This document shows, one piece after another, positions 43,209-53,394 of a DNA stretch of 64,000 nucleotides. Position 1 is the stretch's first letter. Each line of letters opens with the position of its first letter. The DNA is from Ichthyophis bannanicus (Eukaryota > Chordata > Amphibia > Gymnophiona > Ichthyophiidae), in the NCBI GenBank assembly GCA_033557465.1, contig CM066043.1:112024278-112088277 (forward strand), in the 5' to 3' direction. Position numbers and translations under genes: made by a program. Under the pieces are notes generated by a model that was not told where the DNA came from, did no database searches, and saw only the letters and a program-made list of their open reading frames with translations.

Positions 43209-45058
43209 ATCCGATCCAACAAAAGAGCACCACACCACGTCGCTCAAGAGACACCCCGTCAGTGATACGTGGATAAGATTGGAAGGATACTTTTATTCAA
43301 TAACTCAACAACCTGAGAGCCCACAATCACCAAAATATATAAAATATCACCATAAATAATGACATTATAAACATAATATAATTACATATAAAGACAACCA
43401 ATTAAGAATCAACATTAAAAGAAATAAATTAATTAAAATAAAATAAAAGTTGCATATTCATATAAACGAAATAAGTAAAAATAATTAGTTAAGTGAAAAT
43501 GATTGAAAGGGTGTACCAAAATATCATGTAAACTAATATGTCCTCATTGGGCTTTTCGTAACCGCCAATTACAACTATCACATTCATGATTGACTAAACG
43601 CAGCAAGGAGTGAGTATGGGGAAACTGTTCATATAACCATATAAAAACAAATAAAAACTAAATAAACTCTTGAATAAATAATAAACCCTAAAAGAATAAA
43701 ACCATAAAAGGAACAAATATAAATAACAATAAAACAATAAATAATGAAGATCCTATTAATAATAAGAGACACTCGGGAACCTGGGGAATATATGACTATC
43801 TATACGCACAATGGATTCAAACCCCGGTATTTTACCACAGCATGTGAATACACCTAAAACTATAAAATCATAAATATATAAATATCCTAAAACTATATCT
43901 TAACCTTTCCTGAGATGTTAAAAATAAAGCTCCGTACCCGTTCTTATGATCAACGTTCTTGACTCAAAACATTGATTGTTTTGTGAGAGCTGAATAAACG
44001 TGTTCACTCTAATCAAAAACATAAAAGGCACAATGACATCTTGATATACATAGGAATATCATATTTTCTTAAAACTACTTTGTCAACTAATATGAATTTG
44101 ATTAAGTCGAAAAACGGAGAAAGGAAAAATAGGGGAGGGGGGAGGGAGAAGGGGGGGAGGGGGGAAGGGAGAAGGGAAGGGAAGGGAGAGATAAGGAAGG
44201 AAAGAAACGGCTGCATTCTGTTCGAAACTGTTGTAACCAAACCATAGCGTAGTAGTAATAGACTCTTGAGATAAGACAACTTCGGAGTATGCATTATGGG
44301 AACATAGCGTTGAAATCGGCAGGAGGTGACTAAAAAAGTGAAAGGCGTTTTCAAGTATGGTAGTCAGAATATTAAACATGGTTCAAATGTGTCATGATTA
44401 CTTGGTTTGGTTACAACCAGGAAAGGTTAAGATATAGTTTTAGGATATTTATATATTTATGATTTTATAGTTTTAGGTGTATTCAAATGCTGTGGTAAAA
44501 TACCGGGGTTTGAATCCATTGTGCGTAAAGATAGTCATATATACCCCAGGTTCCCGAGTGTCTCTTATTAATAGGATCTTCATTATTTATTGTTATTTAT
44601 ATTTGTTCCTTTTATGGTTTTATTCTTTTAGGGTTTATTATTTATTCAAGAGTTTATTTAGTTTTTATATGGTTATATGAACAGTTTCCCCATACTCACT
44701 CCTTGCTGCATTTAGTCTATCATGAATGTGATAGTTGTAATTGGCGGTTACGAAAAGCCCAATGAGGACATATTAGTTTACATGATATTTTGGTACACCC
44801 TTTCAATCATTTTCACTTAACTAATTATTTTTACTTATTTTGTTTATATGAATATGCAACTTTTATTTTATTTTAATTAATTTATTTCTTTTAATGTTGA
44901 TTCTTAATTGGTTGTCTTTATATGTAATTATATTATGTTTATAATGTCATTATTTATGGTGATATTTTATATATTTTGGTGATTGTGGGCTCTCAGGTTG
45001 TTGAGTTATTGAATAAAAGTATCCTTCCAATCTTATCCACGTATCACTGACTGGGGGA
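43209..45058. mobile_element. Foldback (long inverted repeat) element, 1.85 kb
   Basis: Arms 43,258-43,915 and 44,400-45,052 are near-perfect reverse complements of about 655 bases around a 485-base centre. The 10-base direct repeat ACTGATCTGG flanks it (43,199-43,208 and 45,059-45,068). The left side has 49 extra bases outside the arm, so it is slightly asymmetric. It is very AT-rich, with no convincing gene. Class unknown: foldback DNA transposon or inverted long terminal segments of a Penelope-like element are possible. Confidence 0.75.
44128..44196 (+). repeat. G/A-rich simple repeat
   Basis: Purine-only run of GGGGA/GGGA units in the centre of the foldback element. It breaks no gene. 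Confidence 0.85.
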
Positions 45059-45084
45059 ACTGATCTGGAGACACAAACAGGTAG

Positions 45085-45195
45085 TGCAGCTTCCAAAAGC
45101 TTCTAGGAGCAGCTGGGCAAGCGAATGTGCGGGGCTCCATTAGATGAAGTCACCCATACATGAGGACATTTTTCCTACGTGCCTAGAGAAAATTA
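45085..45195 (-). repeat. Decayed DIRS left terminal repeat, probably of B2
   Basis: CTTCCAAAAGCTTCTAGGAG, GGGCTCCATTAGATGAAGTC and ACATGAGGACATTTTTCCTA follow the order of the left repeats of A/C with many changes. Adjacent to the DIRS D left end, it fits B2 resuming. 45,196-45,329 has no recognisable content. Confidence 0.5.
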
Positions 45196-45630
45196 TCTTG
45201 CCACCATTGAGGTTTTCAGTCCTATACACACAGAAGAAGAGAAAAAGCAGAAGAGCACACAAAAAACATAGCAAGAGGGGAAGAAATTACACAATAGAAT
45301 AACTCAACAACTTAAACAAGGGAGAGAAAAAAAGGGAGGGGACCTGCCCTTGCGGCTTAAAGGACTGTTGATCCTGAAACTGGGGAGGGACAGAGACCTT
45401 ATCTTGGAAAGGCTGCTGAAACAGCCAGGTTTTTACATCCTTCCTAAAGAGACAATAAAAGTTGTGTGTTCAGTGCTGAGGGAGGCACGTTATACAAGGC
45501 AGGGGTCTATATAGCTGCAAGTCCTTTTCAATTTCAACCTTGATGGAAGTGGTAATGCTAGGGGATTTGCCTCAGATAATCCAAGCAAATGATGAGGGGA
45601 TAAAGGGTACAGCTCAGTGACTATAAATAA

Positions 45631-45830
45631 AGCACAGTTACTTACCTGTAACAGGTGATCTCTGGGAACAGCAGGAATTAGTCCTCACATATGGGTACGT
45701 CAGTACCGACGGAGCCTGCGCGGGAACGCTCCCCAGCTTCCCAAAAAGGAAAGCTTTTGGGAGCATCCCACAGTGCCTGCGCGCTGCCTTCCCGCCTTTC
45801 CTAACCAACTCTCCTCAGTTCGAGTTTAAA
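45631..45830 (-). repeat. DIRS G right inverted terminal repeat
   Basis: Tip GCACAGTTACTTACCTGTAA. In element sense it gives CAG|GTAAGT (complement of 45,640-45,648). Confidence 0.85.
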
Positions 45831-45902
45831 GCTGAGACAATAGAGAGAGAGAGGAAAGGAAAGACAGAGAGTGATAGAACTCCTAGGGGAGGTGGGAGGG
45901 TT

Positions 45903-46010
45903 GTGAGGACTAATTCCTGCTCTTCCCAGAGATCACCTGTTACAGGTAAGTAACTGTGCTATCTCCAGGAACAAGCAGGAATGAGTCCTCACATATGCGG
46001 ACTCCCTAGC
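45903..46010. repeat. DIRS G internal complementary region
   Basis: GTGAGGACTAATTCCTGCTC to CTGTGCT is complementary to the right tip. ATCTCCAGGAACAAGCAGGA onward is complementary to the left tip (50,455-50,494). Confidence 0.82.
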
Positions 46011-46110
46011 TAAGATGCCTGGGAGATCCCCAAGGGTATGAGACCCTGAAGGGTTCCTCGTCTTCCTATGGATCTCAGGCATCCATTCAGGGAAGGAGGG
46101 CAGGAGTTGT

Positions 46111-48207
46111 TCAAGAATGGAACAGGTGTCTGAGGACAGCCTGACCAAACAAGGCATCCCGGCGGGAGTCCTTGTCCAAACAGTAATGGGCTGTGAAGGT
46201 ATGAACCGAGGCCCAGGTGGCTGCTCGACAGATCTGGTCGATGGACACAGAATGAAGATGAGCCATAGAGGCGGCCATGGCCCTCACATTGTGAGCTGTG
46301 ACATGGCCCTCCAGAGAAAGGTTCTTACTCTGGTAAGCAAAAGAAATACACTGAGCAATCCAATTGGACAGTGTTCTCTTAGAGACTGGAAGTCCTAAAT
46401 GAGAAGGATCAAAAGCAACAAAAAGCTGGGAAGACTTTCTATGTTGCTGTGTCCTGCGTAAGTAAAAAGCAAGAGCTCTTTTACAATCTAGAGTATGAAG
46501 GTTCCTCTCTGCACTGGATGCATGAGGAGCTGGAAAAAAGACAGGTAAATATACCTCTTGATTAAGATGAAAAGGTGAGACCACTTTAGGCATAAAGTGA
46601 GGATTTGTCCTAAGGACTACCTTATCATGATGGAACCTTGTATAAGGTGGATTAGACACTAGGGCCTGCAGTTCACTGATGCGGCGAGCAGAAGTGACTG
46701 CAATAAGGAAAATAACCTTCCAGGAAAGACATTTCAAGGAGGTAGTGGCTAAGGGTTCAAAAGGTGGCTTCATAAGCTGACCAAGAACCAAGTTTAAGTC
46801 CCATGCCACCGGAGGAGGTCGAATGGGAGGTTTTGTTAAAGTTAGACCTCTCATGAATCTTGCAATAAGAGGATGAGAGGAGATAGGTTGTCCATTGAGA
46901 GGCTTAAGGGATGCTGCAATAGCACTCAAATGGACCCTTACTGAATTTGTTTTAAGGCCTGCATTGGAGAGATGCAGGAGATATTCCAATAGAGAATTCA
47001 CAGGAAGTGCCAGAGGGTCAAGACCCTTTTGAGCACACCAAATGGAAAATCTTTCCCACTTAAAAGCATAGGAACGCCTAGTGGAAGGTTTTCTGGAAGC
47101 ATGGAGGATATCCTTCACTTGCTGAGAAAGATTGAAGTCTTGAAGGTCTAGGCCTTCAGTAACCAAGCTCTGAGGTGAAGGGACTTGGGATTTGGATGCC
47201 ACAAAGTCCCGTCCTCCTGGGACAGAAGGTCTGGCGCAGCTCCCAAGTCCAGGGAGGGGGCTTGGGAGAGATGCAGAAGTAGAGGGTACCACACTTGGCG
47301 TGGCGAGCGTGGAGCTATGAGGATCATAGATCCTTGATCCCTCTGGAGTTTGAACAGAGTCTTGGGAATCAAAGGAATGGGTGGAAAGGCATACAGGAAG
47401 CCCTGACCCCAATGAAGGAGGAAGGCATCCTTGGCCTGAACTCCCTGACACGGAATTCTGGAACAGAACCTGGGAAGTTTGGCATTCCACGGACTTGCAA
47501 AGAGGTCTATGTCCGGGGTTCCCCATTCCTGGAAGATTCTGAGTACCTGATCCATGTGCAGGGACCATTCGTGTGGAAGCAGAACTCGACTGAGTCTGTC
47601 TGCCCAAGAGTTTTGGATTCCTGGGAGGTATATTGCCAGGAGATGGATTTGATGCTCTCTGGCGAAGGCCCACAATCTTAGAGCTTCGTTGCAAAGCGAC
47701 AGAGAGCCAGTTCCTCCTTGCTTGTTTATGTAAAACATGGCTACTTGATTGTCCGTATGAATGAGGACTGTCTTGTAGCTGAGCAGAGTATGGAAGACCT
47801 TGAGAGCTAGAAAAACTGCTCGGAGCTCCAAGTGGTTGATATGAAGAGAGGTCTCCTGTGGGGACCAAATGCCTTGGGTGGAGGTGTCTTGTAGATGAGC
47901 TCCCCAACCTGTTTGGGAGGCATCTGTTGTGAGGGTTGCCTGGGGCAACAAAGGTTGGAAGGGGGACCCCAGCAACAGATTTTGAGTGGACATCCACCAT
48001 TGGAGAGACAAAAAGAGACATTTGGAGGTTGCTATTTGGTCTGAGAGAGCTCCTGAAGCTTGAGTCCACTGGGTGGACAAAGTCCATTGAGCTGCTCTCA
48101 TGTGTAGGCGAGCATAGGGTACCACATGTACTGTGGAAGCCATATGGCCTAGCAGCTGTAGCATCTCCCTGGCAGTTAAGTGGCTCTTTGACTGCATCTG
48201 GGAGCAA
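46111..48207 (-). CDS. DIRS G tyrosine recombinase, intact
   Basis: 698-codon frame. The first ~350 residues run antiphase over RNase H coding and probably are not all used. The recombinase proper starts near QQVKDILHASRKPSTRRSY. Catalytic residues present: SARRISEL, TAHNVRA (His and Arg), ATWAS, and Tyr in HYCLDKD about 24 residues from the end. No frameshift. This is the best-preserved recombinase of the C/G subfamily and could act in trans. Start uncertain. Confidence 0.85.
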   Translation of the reverse strand: MLPDAVKEPLNCQGDATAARPYGFHSTCGTLCSPTHESSSMDFVHPVDSSFRSSLRPNSNLQMSLFVSPMVDVHSKSVAGVPLPTFVAPGNPHNRCLPNRLGSSSTRHLHPRHLVPTGDLSSYQPLGAPSSFSSSQGLPYSAQLQDSPHSYGQSSSHVLHKQARRNWLSVALQRSSKIVGLRQRASNPSPGNIPPRNPKLLGRQTQSSSASTRMVPAHGSGTQNLPGMGNPGHRPLCKSVECQTSQVLFQNSVSGSSGQGCLPPSLGSGLPVCLSTHSFDSQDSVQTPEGSRIYDPHSSTLATPSVVPSTSASLPSPLPGLGSCARPSVPGGRDFVASKSQVPSPQSLVTEGLDLQDFNLSQQVKDILHASRKPSTRRSYAFKWERFSIWCAQKGLDPLALPVNSLLEYLLHLSNAGLKTNSVRVHLSAIAASLKPLNGQPISSHPLIARFMRGLTLTKPPIRPPPVAWDLNLVLGQLMKPPFEPLATTSLKCLSWKVIFLIAVTSARRISELQALVSNPPYTRFHHDKVVLRTNPHFMPKVVSPFHLNQEVYLPVFFPAPHASSAERNLHTLDCKRALAFYLRRTQQHRKSSQLFVAFDPSHLGLPVSKRTLSNWIAQCISFAYQSKNLSLEGHVTAHNVRAMAASMAHLHSVSIDQICRAATWASVHTFTAHYCLDKDSRRDALFGQAVLRHLFHS
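47148..48197 (-). pseudogene. DIRS G RNase H, RT portion missing
   Basis: 349 open codons from the RT thumb/connection (MLQLLGHMASTVHVVPYARL) through RNase H (LTTDAS, ELRAVFLAL, HTDNQVAMFYINKQGG) and the C-terminal extension (LPGIQNSWADRLSR, IDLFASP). RNase H itself looks intact. Upstream, at about 48,195, it joins sequence that in C lies before the RT fingers, so LDLKDAY and YLDDW are absent. Confidence 0.85.
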
Positions 48208-48227
48208 AATGAGCTAACCTTCCTGGA

Positions 48228-50112
48228 ATGGTGAGAGGTTCTGGCTGTGGTAGTGCCAGAAAGGTTAAGTTCTCTAGTATCAAGTCAAAAACCCTGAGGG
48301 GGTTGGGACTGCTGGGTTGTAGCAGTCCCTGCAGGTTTAGGCCTGGCCTGTTTAGGTTGCTGACGCTTAGTAGCAAAGCGACCTGTAGAAGATTGTTGGC
48401 CAGAAGTGGAAGGAAATCTGCTCCTTTTGTAAAAAGACTTTTTGAAAGGTTTTTTCTTGGCTGGAATGGAGGTTGACTTGGAAAGTCTATCCAGAGCAGA
48501 ATTCTCTGCATCCATTTGAATGGCTTTTATTTGCCACTCTTTGCCAAAGAGATTTTCACCTGTACAGGGCAGATTTCCTAAGCCATCCTGAACCCAGGGT
48601 TCTAGATCAGAAGCCTGGAGCCAAGCAATTCTGCGAGCAGCTATGGCAATGCCTGAGGCTCTGCTGGCACCTTCAAAGGAGTCAAAGGCTGCCCTGTTGG
48701 AAAACTTTGAAATGTCTTGAGTATGCTTAAGCCAAAGGAGGAACTCATCCCTTCTATCCTCTGGAATAAAAGGGAGAAAGTTGTGCAGCTTTTGTGCAAC
48801 TTCCTTTAGAAACATACCCATATAAAGGCTATATGAGTTGATTCTGGCAATAAGCATGCTGGCTTGGAGGATTTTCCTACCAAAAGCATCCAAGGTCCTG
48901 CATTCTCTTCCTGGAGGAGCAGAAGAGTGTCTTTTGGTACTCTTTATCCTTTTCATAGCTGACTGCACCACAATGGAGTGGTGAGGAAGCTGAGTTTTCT
49001 GAAATCCAGGACAAGGAGGGACACGGTACATAGTGTCCAATCTGCAAGAATGAGGAAAGGAGTGAGAGGAGTCTCCCATAAGTCAATCATATGTTCATGA
49101 AGAATTTCATGAATTGGCAAGGTGACTGCCTCTCTGGGAGCCTTAGAGTATCCTAAAATATCAAATTTTTTTGCTCTAGGCTCTGCTTCAGAGGTTACTG
49201 AAATAGAGAGTCCTTTAGCCACTTCTATTATGAAGTCTTGAAAGGACAAATCCTCTGGAGGAGACATTCTCCTTTTTGGAGAAGTAGGCTCCTCAGGAAG
49301 GGTAATGGATACTTCGGGAGACTCATCTGATGAATCAGAATCATCAGAGGAATCGAACTATCGTCTGTCCCCTTCCAATGATCGTATCGATCGGTAACGA
49401 CATTGGGCGTCCCCGGTACCGGATCGGTACCGAGAAATAGCCCTGGACAAGGAACCTGAGTCGGTATCCTGGCCGATGTCGATGCAGTCGGTACCGGTAT
49501 CTGTGTTGGTACCGGCGCCGGTACCAACAACGGAACTCGTTGCGGTACCGTCGGCGTCGCAGCTTTAATAAAAGCCATTATAGCCTGCTGCATGGATTGC
49601 ACAGTGTGATCCATGGACGCCACGACTGCCTGGATGTCGGTACCGGGAGATTGCGCCGGTACCCCAGAGCAGTCTAACAGGTGATCGGTCGAGGCCGTGC
49701 CATCGATGTCAACCTGTAACCCCATAGGAGGAGCTTTGGAAGCCGGAGCTTCCCGCCGGGGTTGTTTGGCTGGGGCAGGATCCTCGAGGGCAAGCCCGGA
49801 GGCATCTCGATGCTGAGAGGGAGATTTGCCCTTCAAGGACCTGCTAGGTTTATGTTTGGTTACCTGAGACCCATCAGGAGAGGAAGACCTGGAAGATGTC
49901 GATGCCACCGCCGGTGCATCCGTGGGAAACAGCACATGGAGCTTGGCTGCTCGGTTCTGTAACCCTCGTTTAGACATTGAAGAGCAGGACTGGCAATCCG
50001 GAATGGAGTGTTCAGGACCCAAACATTTAAGACACCATTCATGGGTATCTGTAACAGAAATTGTACCGCTACACTTAGTGCATTTTTTGAACCCGGAGGC
50101 TGGTTTTTCCAT
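48228..50112 (-). pseudogene. DIRS G gag, frameshifted
   Basis: The N-terminus (49,228-50,112) carries the finger CTKC...TDTHEWCLKCLGPEH. Frames then shift near 49,260 (to MSPPEDLSFQDFI) and near 49,070 (to RLDTMYRVPPCPGFQ, 48,285-49,079). The C-terminal Lys/Gln-rich tail is retained. CGGTACCG-type words are dense at 49,410-49,560. Confidence 0.82.
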
Positions 50113-50299
50113 GAGGGAAAAGTTTCTTTTGGGCCTGGAGGCCTAAAAAGAAAATACACCAAGTGAGGAGAAAATATATATATTTTTTTTTTAGAAAGAA
50201 AGAAAAGAAAAGACCAGCGGTACCGGTCCGGCGTCGGGGAAGGCAGACACGCAACCAAAGAAATAAATTAAAATAAAGAACTTCTTCAGCGGTGACAGG

Positions 50300-50494
50300 A
50301 ACACGACCTGCTGGCTCTGCGGAAAAGAAGAACTGAGGAGAGTTGGTTAGGAAAGGCGGGAAGGCAGCGCGCAGGCGCTGTGGGATACTCCCAAAAGCTT
50401 TCCTTTTTGGGAAGCTGGGGAGTGTTCCCGCGCAGGCTCCGTCGGTACCGACGTACCCATATGTGAGGACTCATTCCTGCTTGTTCCTGGAGAT
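50300..50494 (-). repeat. DIRS G left inverted terminal repeat
   Basis: Inverted partner of 45,631-45,830, ending TTGTTCCTGGAGAT. 50,113-50,299 is the noncoding leader. Confidence 0.82.
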
Positions 50495-51209
50495 AAGCGA
50501 GATCCCTGTGTAATAAACCACGAAAGAGACAAAATTGTGAATTTCAGCCAGTAAGAAAACATGCAATCAATGCTCTTTAAACACTTTGCATTATATAACA
50601 GTTTCAAAACTGGGTTCTGAATCAGCTGGAGCCTTTGTAGTTGGTACTGAGGTACACCTACCAGAAGAGAATTAAAGTCATCTAACCTACTGGTGAAGAA
50701 GACATGTTTTAATTTACACAACACACTGGTATCCAAGAATGGTCTGAGAGAACTAATCAACTGCAAGGCCATGAAGGACCACTGAACAATAGGGGAAATC
50801 TGGGTGTGCAAAGGATAAGGAACTGCCGAGAATAACTCCTAGTGACCTGACTCCTTCAAGGGAATCTGTGCGCTAGAAATAAATGGTTTTTAAGGGTGAA
50901 GAGACAGGGAGCCGGGAAAACAAGATAACCTCACATTTCTCTGGGTTAAGAATTAGCTGATTAGCTTTTACCCAACTGACTATCTTATCCAACTTAAGGT
51001 CACACTGATCTTGAAAAGCTGCATTCCACTAGTCATGTGCAATGATTATCTGAATGTCATCCACAAAAAAGTGTATAATGGTATGAAGACTCAACTACGG
51101 CTGCCTAAAGGGCAAGGAAGATGTTAAAGAGAGTTGGAGACAATGCTGCTGGTACTTTGCGGACAACTGATCATTTTTAACAAGCAGAGCTCCTGACCTT
51201 TAGCTTCAT

Positions 51210-53045
51210 AAGAACATAAGATATGCCATACTGGGTCAGACCAAGGTCCATCAAGCCCAGTATTCTGTTTCCAACAGTGGCCAATCTAGGTCATATGTAC
51301 CTAGCAGTTTCCCCAAGGGACACAGGTTCCACAATGCTTGTATTGGTTCAAGCATTGATATCCTGGGTCCCTTCTTAATAATGGCTTATGGACCTTTCCT
51401 CCAGGAACTTGTCCAAACCTTTTTTAAACCCAGCTACACTAACAGCCTTTACTACATCCTCCGGTAACAAATTCCAGAGTTTGATTACACGTTGAGTGAA
51501 AAAATATTTTCTTTTATTAGTCTTAAATAGTTTACCCTGTAGCTTCATTGCATGTCCCCTAGTCTTTCTATATTCTGATAATGTAAACAATCGATCTACG
51601 TTTACCCGTTCCACTCCGCTCATTAATTTATAGACTTCTATCATATCTCCCCTCAGCCGTCTCTTTTCCAGGTTAAAGAGCCCTAACCTTTTTAGCCTTT
51701 CTTCATAGGAGTATCCTTCCATCCCCTTTACCATTTTGGTGGCTCTTCTCTGAACCTTTTCTAATAACTCTATATCCTTTTTAAGATACGGCGACCAGAA
51801 TTGCACACAATATTCAAGGTGCGGTCTCACCATGGAACGATATAGAGGCATTATAATATCCTTTGTTTTATTTTCCATTCCTTTCCTTATCATACCTAGC
51901 ATTCTATTTGCTCTTTTGGCCGCCGCTGCACACTGGGCCGAGGGATTTAACATGGTATCCACAATGACGCCTAAATCTTTTTCCTGGGTGGTGGTTCCTA
52001 ATGTGGAACCTTGCATCGTGTAACCATAGTTTGGGTTGTTCTTCCCTAGGTGCATAACCTTGCACTTGTCCACATTAAATTTCATCTGCCATTTTGATGC
52101 CCAGTCTTCCAATTTATCAAGATCCTCTTGCAATTTTCCACAATCCTCTTGGGTTTTAACAACTTTAAATAGTTTTGTGTCATCTGCAAATTTGATAACC
52201 TCACTCGTTATTCCACTTTCCAGGTCATTTATGAATATGTCAAAAAGCAGCGGACCCAGCACAGATCCCTGGGGTACACCACTATTCACCTTTCTCCATT
52301 GGGAAAATTGGCCATTTAGCCCTACCCTCTGCTTTCTATCTTTTAACCAGTTCCTGATCCACAATAGTACACTGCCTCCTATCCCATGACTCTTTAGTTT
52401 TGCCAAAAGTCTCTCATGAGGGACCTTGTCAAAGGCTTTCTGAAAGTCCAGATACACAATATCAACCGACTCACCTTTGTCCACCTGATTATTCACTCCT
52501 TCAAAAAAACATAACAGATTAGTAAGACAAGATCTTCCTTGTCTAAAGCCATGTTGGCTGTCTCTCATTAGTTCATGACTATCTACATGCTGAGTAATTT
52601 TATTCTTTATGATGGTTTCTATCATTTTTCCCGGTATTGACGTCAGGCTCACCGGTCTGTAGTTTCCTGGATCACACCTGGAACCCTTTTTAAAAATTGG
52701 TGTTACATTGGCGATCCTCCAATCTTCAGGTATTAGAGATGATTTTAATGATAGTTCACAGATTACTAATAGCAGGTCTGCAATCTCATATTTCAGTTCT
52801 TTCAATACCCTTGGATGTATACCATCCGGCCCAGGTGATTTGCTACTCTTCAGCTTATCTAATAGTTGTAATACATCTTCTCGATATATCGATATTTCCT
52901 TCAATTCTTCTGCACCTTTAAATACCACTTCAGTCATGGGTAACATCCCTACATCTTCCTCAGTAAAGACTGAAGCAAAGAATTCGTTCAGTCTCTCCGC
53001 TATTGCCTTGTCGCCTCTTAGAAATTTAGGTTTAGAGGCCAGCAA
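51210..53045 (-). mobile_element. CR1-like LINE copy 2, 5'-truncated
   Basis: Shared 3' tail at 51,210 (CTTCATAAGAACATAAGATA); 5' end inside ORF2 at about 53,018. Very close in wording to copies at 7-10 kb and 56-58 kb. Confidence 0.9.
51375..53045 (-). CDS. CR1-like ORF2 reverse transcriptase, open but truncated
   Basis: 556 uninterrupted codons. The first ~8 residues come from flanking DNA, then [66 protein letters not shown], and the C-terminus ending SISHY. All catalytic Asp are present. The endonuclease is missing through 5' truncation, so it cannot retrotranspose alone. Lack of stops points to a recent insertion. Confidence 0.88.
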   Translation of the reverse strand: MLASKPKFLRGDKAIAERLNEFFASVFTEEDVGMLPMTEVVFKGAEELKEISIYREDVLQLLDKLKSSKSPGPDGIHPRVLKELKYEIADLLLVICELSLKSSLIPEDWRIANVTPIFKKGSRCDPGNYRPVSLTSIPGKMIETIIKNKITQHVDSHELMRDSQHGFRQGRSCLTNLLCFFEGVNNQVDKGESVDIVYLDFQKAFDKVPHERLLAKLKSHGIGGSVLLWIRNWLKDRKQRVGLNGQFSQWRKVNSGVPQGSVLGPLLFDIFINDLESGITSEVIKFADDTKLFKVVKTQEDCGKLQEDLDKLEDWASKWQMKFNVDKCKVMHLGKNNPNYGYTMQGSTLGTTTQEKDLGVIVDTMLNPSAQCAAAAKRANRMLGMIRKGMENKTKDIIMPLYRSMVRPHLEYCVQFWSPYLKKDIELLEKVQRRATKMVKGMEGYSYEERLKRLGLFNLEKRRLRGDMIEVYKLMSGVERVNVDRLFTLSEYRKTRGHAMKLQGKLFKTNKRKYFFTQRVIKLWNLLPEDVVKAVSVAGFKKGLDKFLEERSISHY

Positions 53046-53087
53046 AATTGCCTCATAGAAATTTAGGTTTAGAGGCCAGCAAAATTG
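53019..53087. repeat. Tandem 37-bp duplication at the CR1 5' junction
   Basis: TAGAAATTTAGGTTTAGAGG...CAAAATTG occurs at 53,019-53,050 and again at 53,056-53,087, directly at the 5' edge of the CR1 insertion. Confidence 0.85.
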
Positions 53088-53394
53088 TTTTCAAGGTATT
53101 CGGCTCAATCAACCTTGGACAAGTGAGTACCGATCACCATTCAAGACTTATCTAATATTTTTTTCTCCTCTAGTACTGACCTGTATCTAAGGATTCCAAG
53201 AAACCAGGAAAAAGTTGTGATCTTACATCAGATGGTAAAACCTCTGCTACGCATAAGCAGAACGAGAAGAATTCCAGATCTAGAAAGTTATTTCTGGCTA
53301 ATCCTAAACTTAAAAAGCCTAAAGAGTTTGTTGACAAAAGCAGTTTAAGAAGGAAATTGTTTTCTATAATAGTGCAGGCTGTAAGACAGACATT

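Larger units (their letters stand above)
19742..45068 (-). mobile_element. DIRS D, second subfamily, multiply interrupted
   Basis: Right terminal repeat at 19,742 and matching left terminal repeat at about 43,045-43,208 (both contain GACAAGTGGGTTGTGCCCC in inverted relation). Between them, in collinear order, are ICR, recombinase, RNase H, RT and gag remnants. Interrupting elements are L2 plus DIRS C, a solo LTR, an L1-like LINE, LTR copies 1 and 2, DIRS F, and a foldback element near its left tip. Its terminal sequences differ from A/C/F/G, so it is a separate subfamily. It looks old: few CpG, no long frame. Confidence 0.75.
10757..45195 (-). mobile_element. DIRS B2, old and heavily interrupted
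   Basis: Pieces of one minus-strand DIRS in collinear order. ICR-proximal sequence is at 10,757-10,800, recombinase at 11,005-12,260, RNase H at 12,262-13,903 and 15,713-15,800, RT at 16,684-17,340, gag at 17,345-19,470, leader at 19,471-19,741, and a decayed left terminal repeat at about 45,085-45,195 beyond DIRS D. Insertions include CR1, L2, hAT and SINE pieces and all of D. No right terminal repeat is seen. The collinearity is direct; the claim that 45,085-45,195 belongs to the same copy is inference. Confidence 0.65.
45631..50494 (-). mobile_element. DIRS G, RT core deleted
   Basis: 4,864 bp with both terminal repeats, ICR, gag and an intact recombinase, same subfamily as C. The left palindrome CGTCGGTACCGACG (50,440-50,453) is perfect; the right one has one change. 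Compared with C, about 800 bp are missing at about 48,195, removing RT fingers and palm. Confidence 0.9.
45330..51207 (-). mobile_element. L2-like LINE copy 2, split by DIRS G
   Basis: Minus-strand RT coding upstream of DIRS G: FVDDIQIIIA and WVKANQLILNPEKCEVILF at 50,920-51,090, then TSRLDDFNSLLVGVP and QLIQNPVLKLLYN at 50,560-50,700. After DIRS G the reading goes on to a C-terminus with ALYNVPPSAL and KTWLFQQPF-like text (45,390-45,500). The catalytic box is FVDD. Frames are broken. Its 5' end is cut at the CR1 tail at 51,210. Confidence 0.65.

Noticed and set aside
43209..45058. Polinton or Helitron
   Set aside because: No long coding region, no AG...CT tips for Polinton, and Helitrons lack long inverted arms and target duplications.
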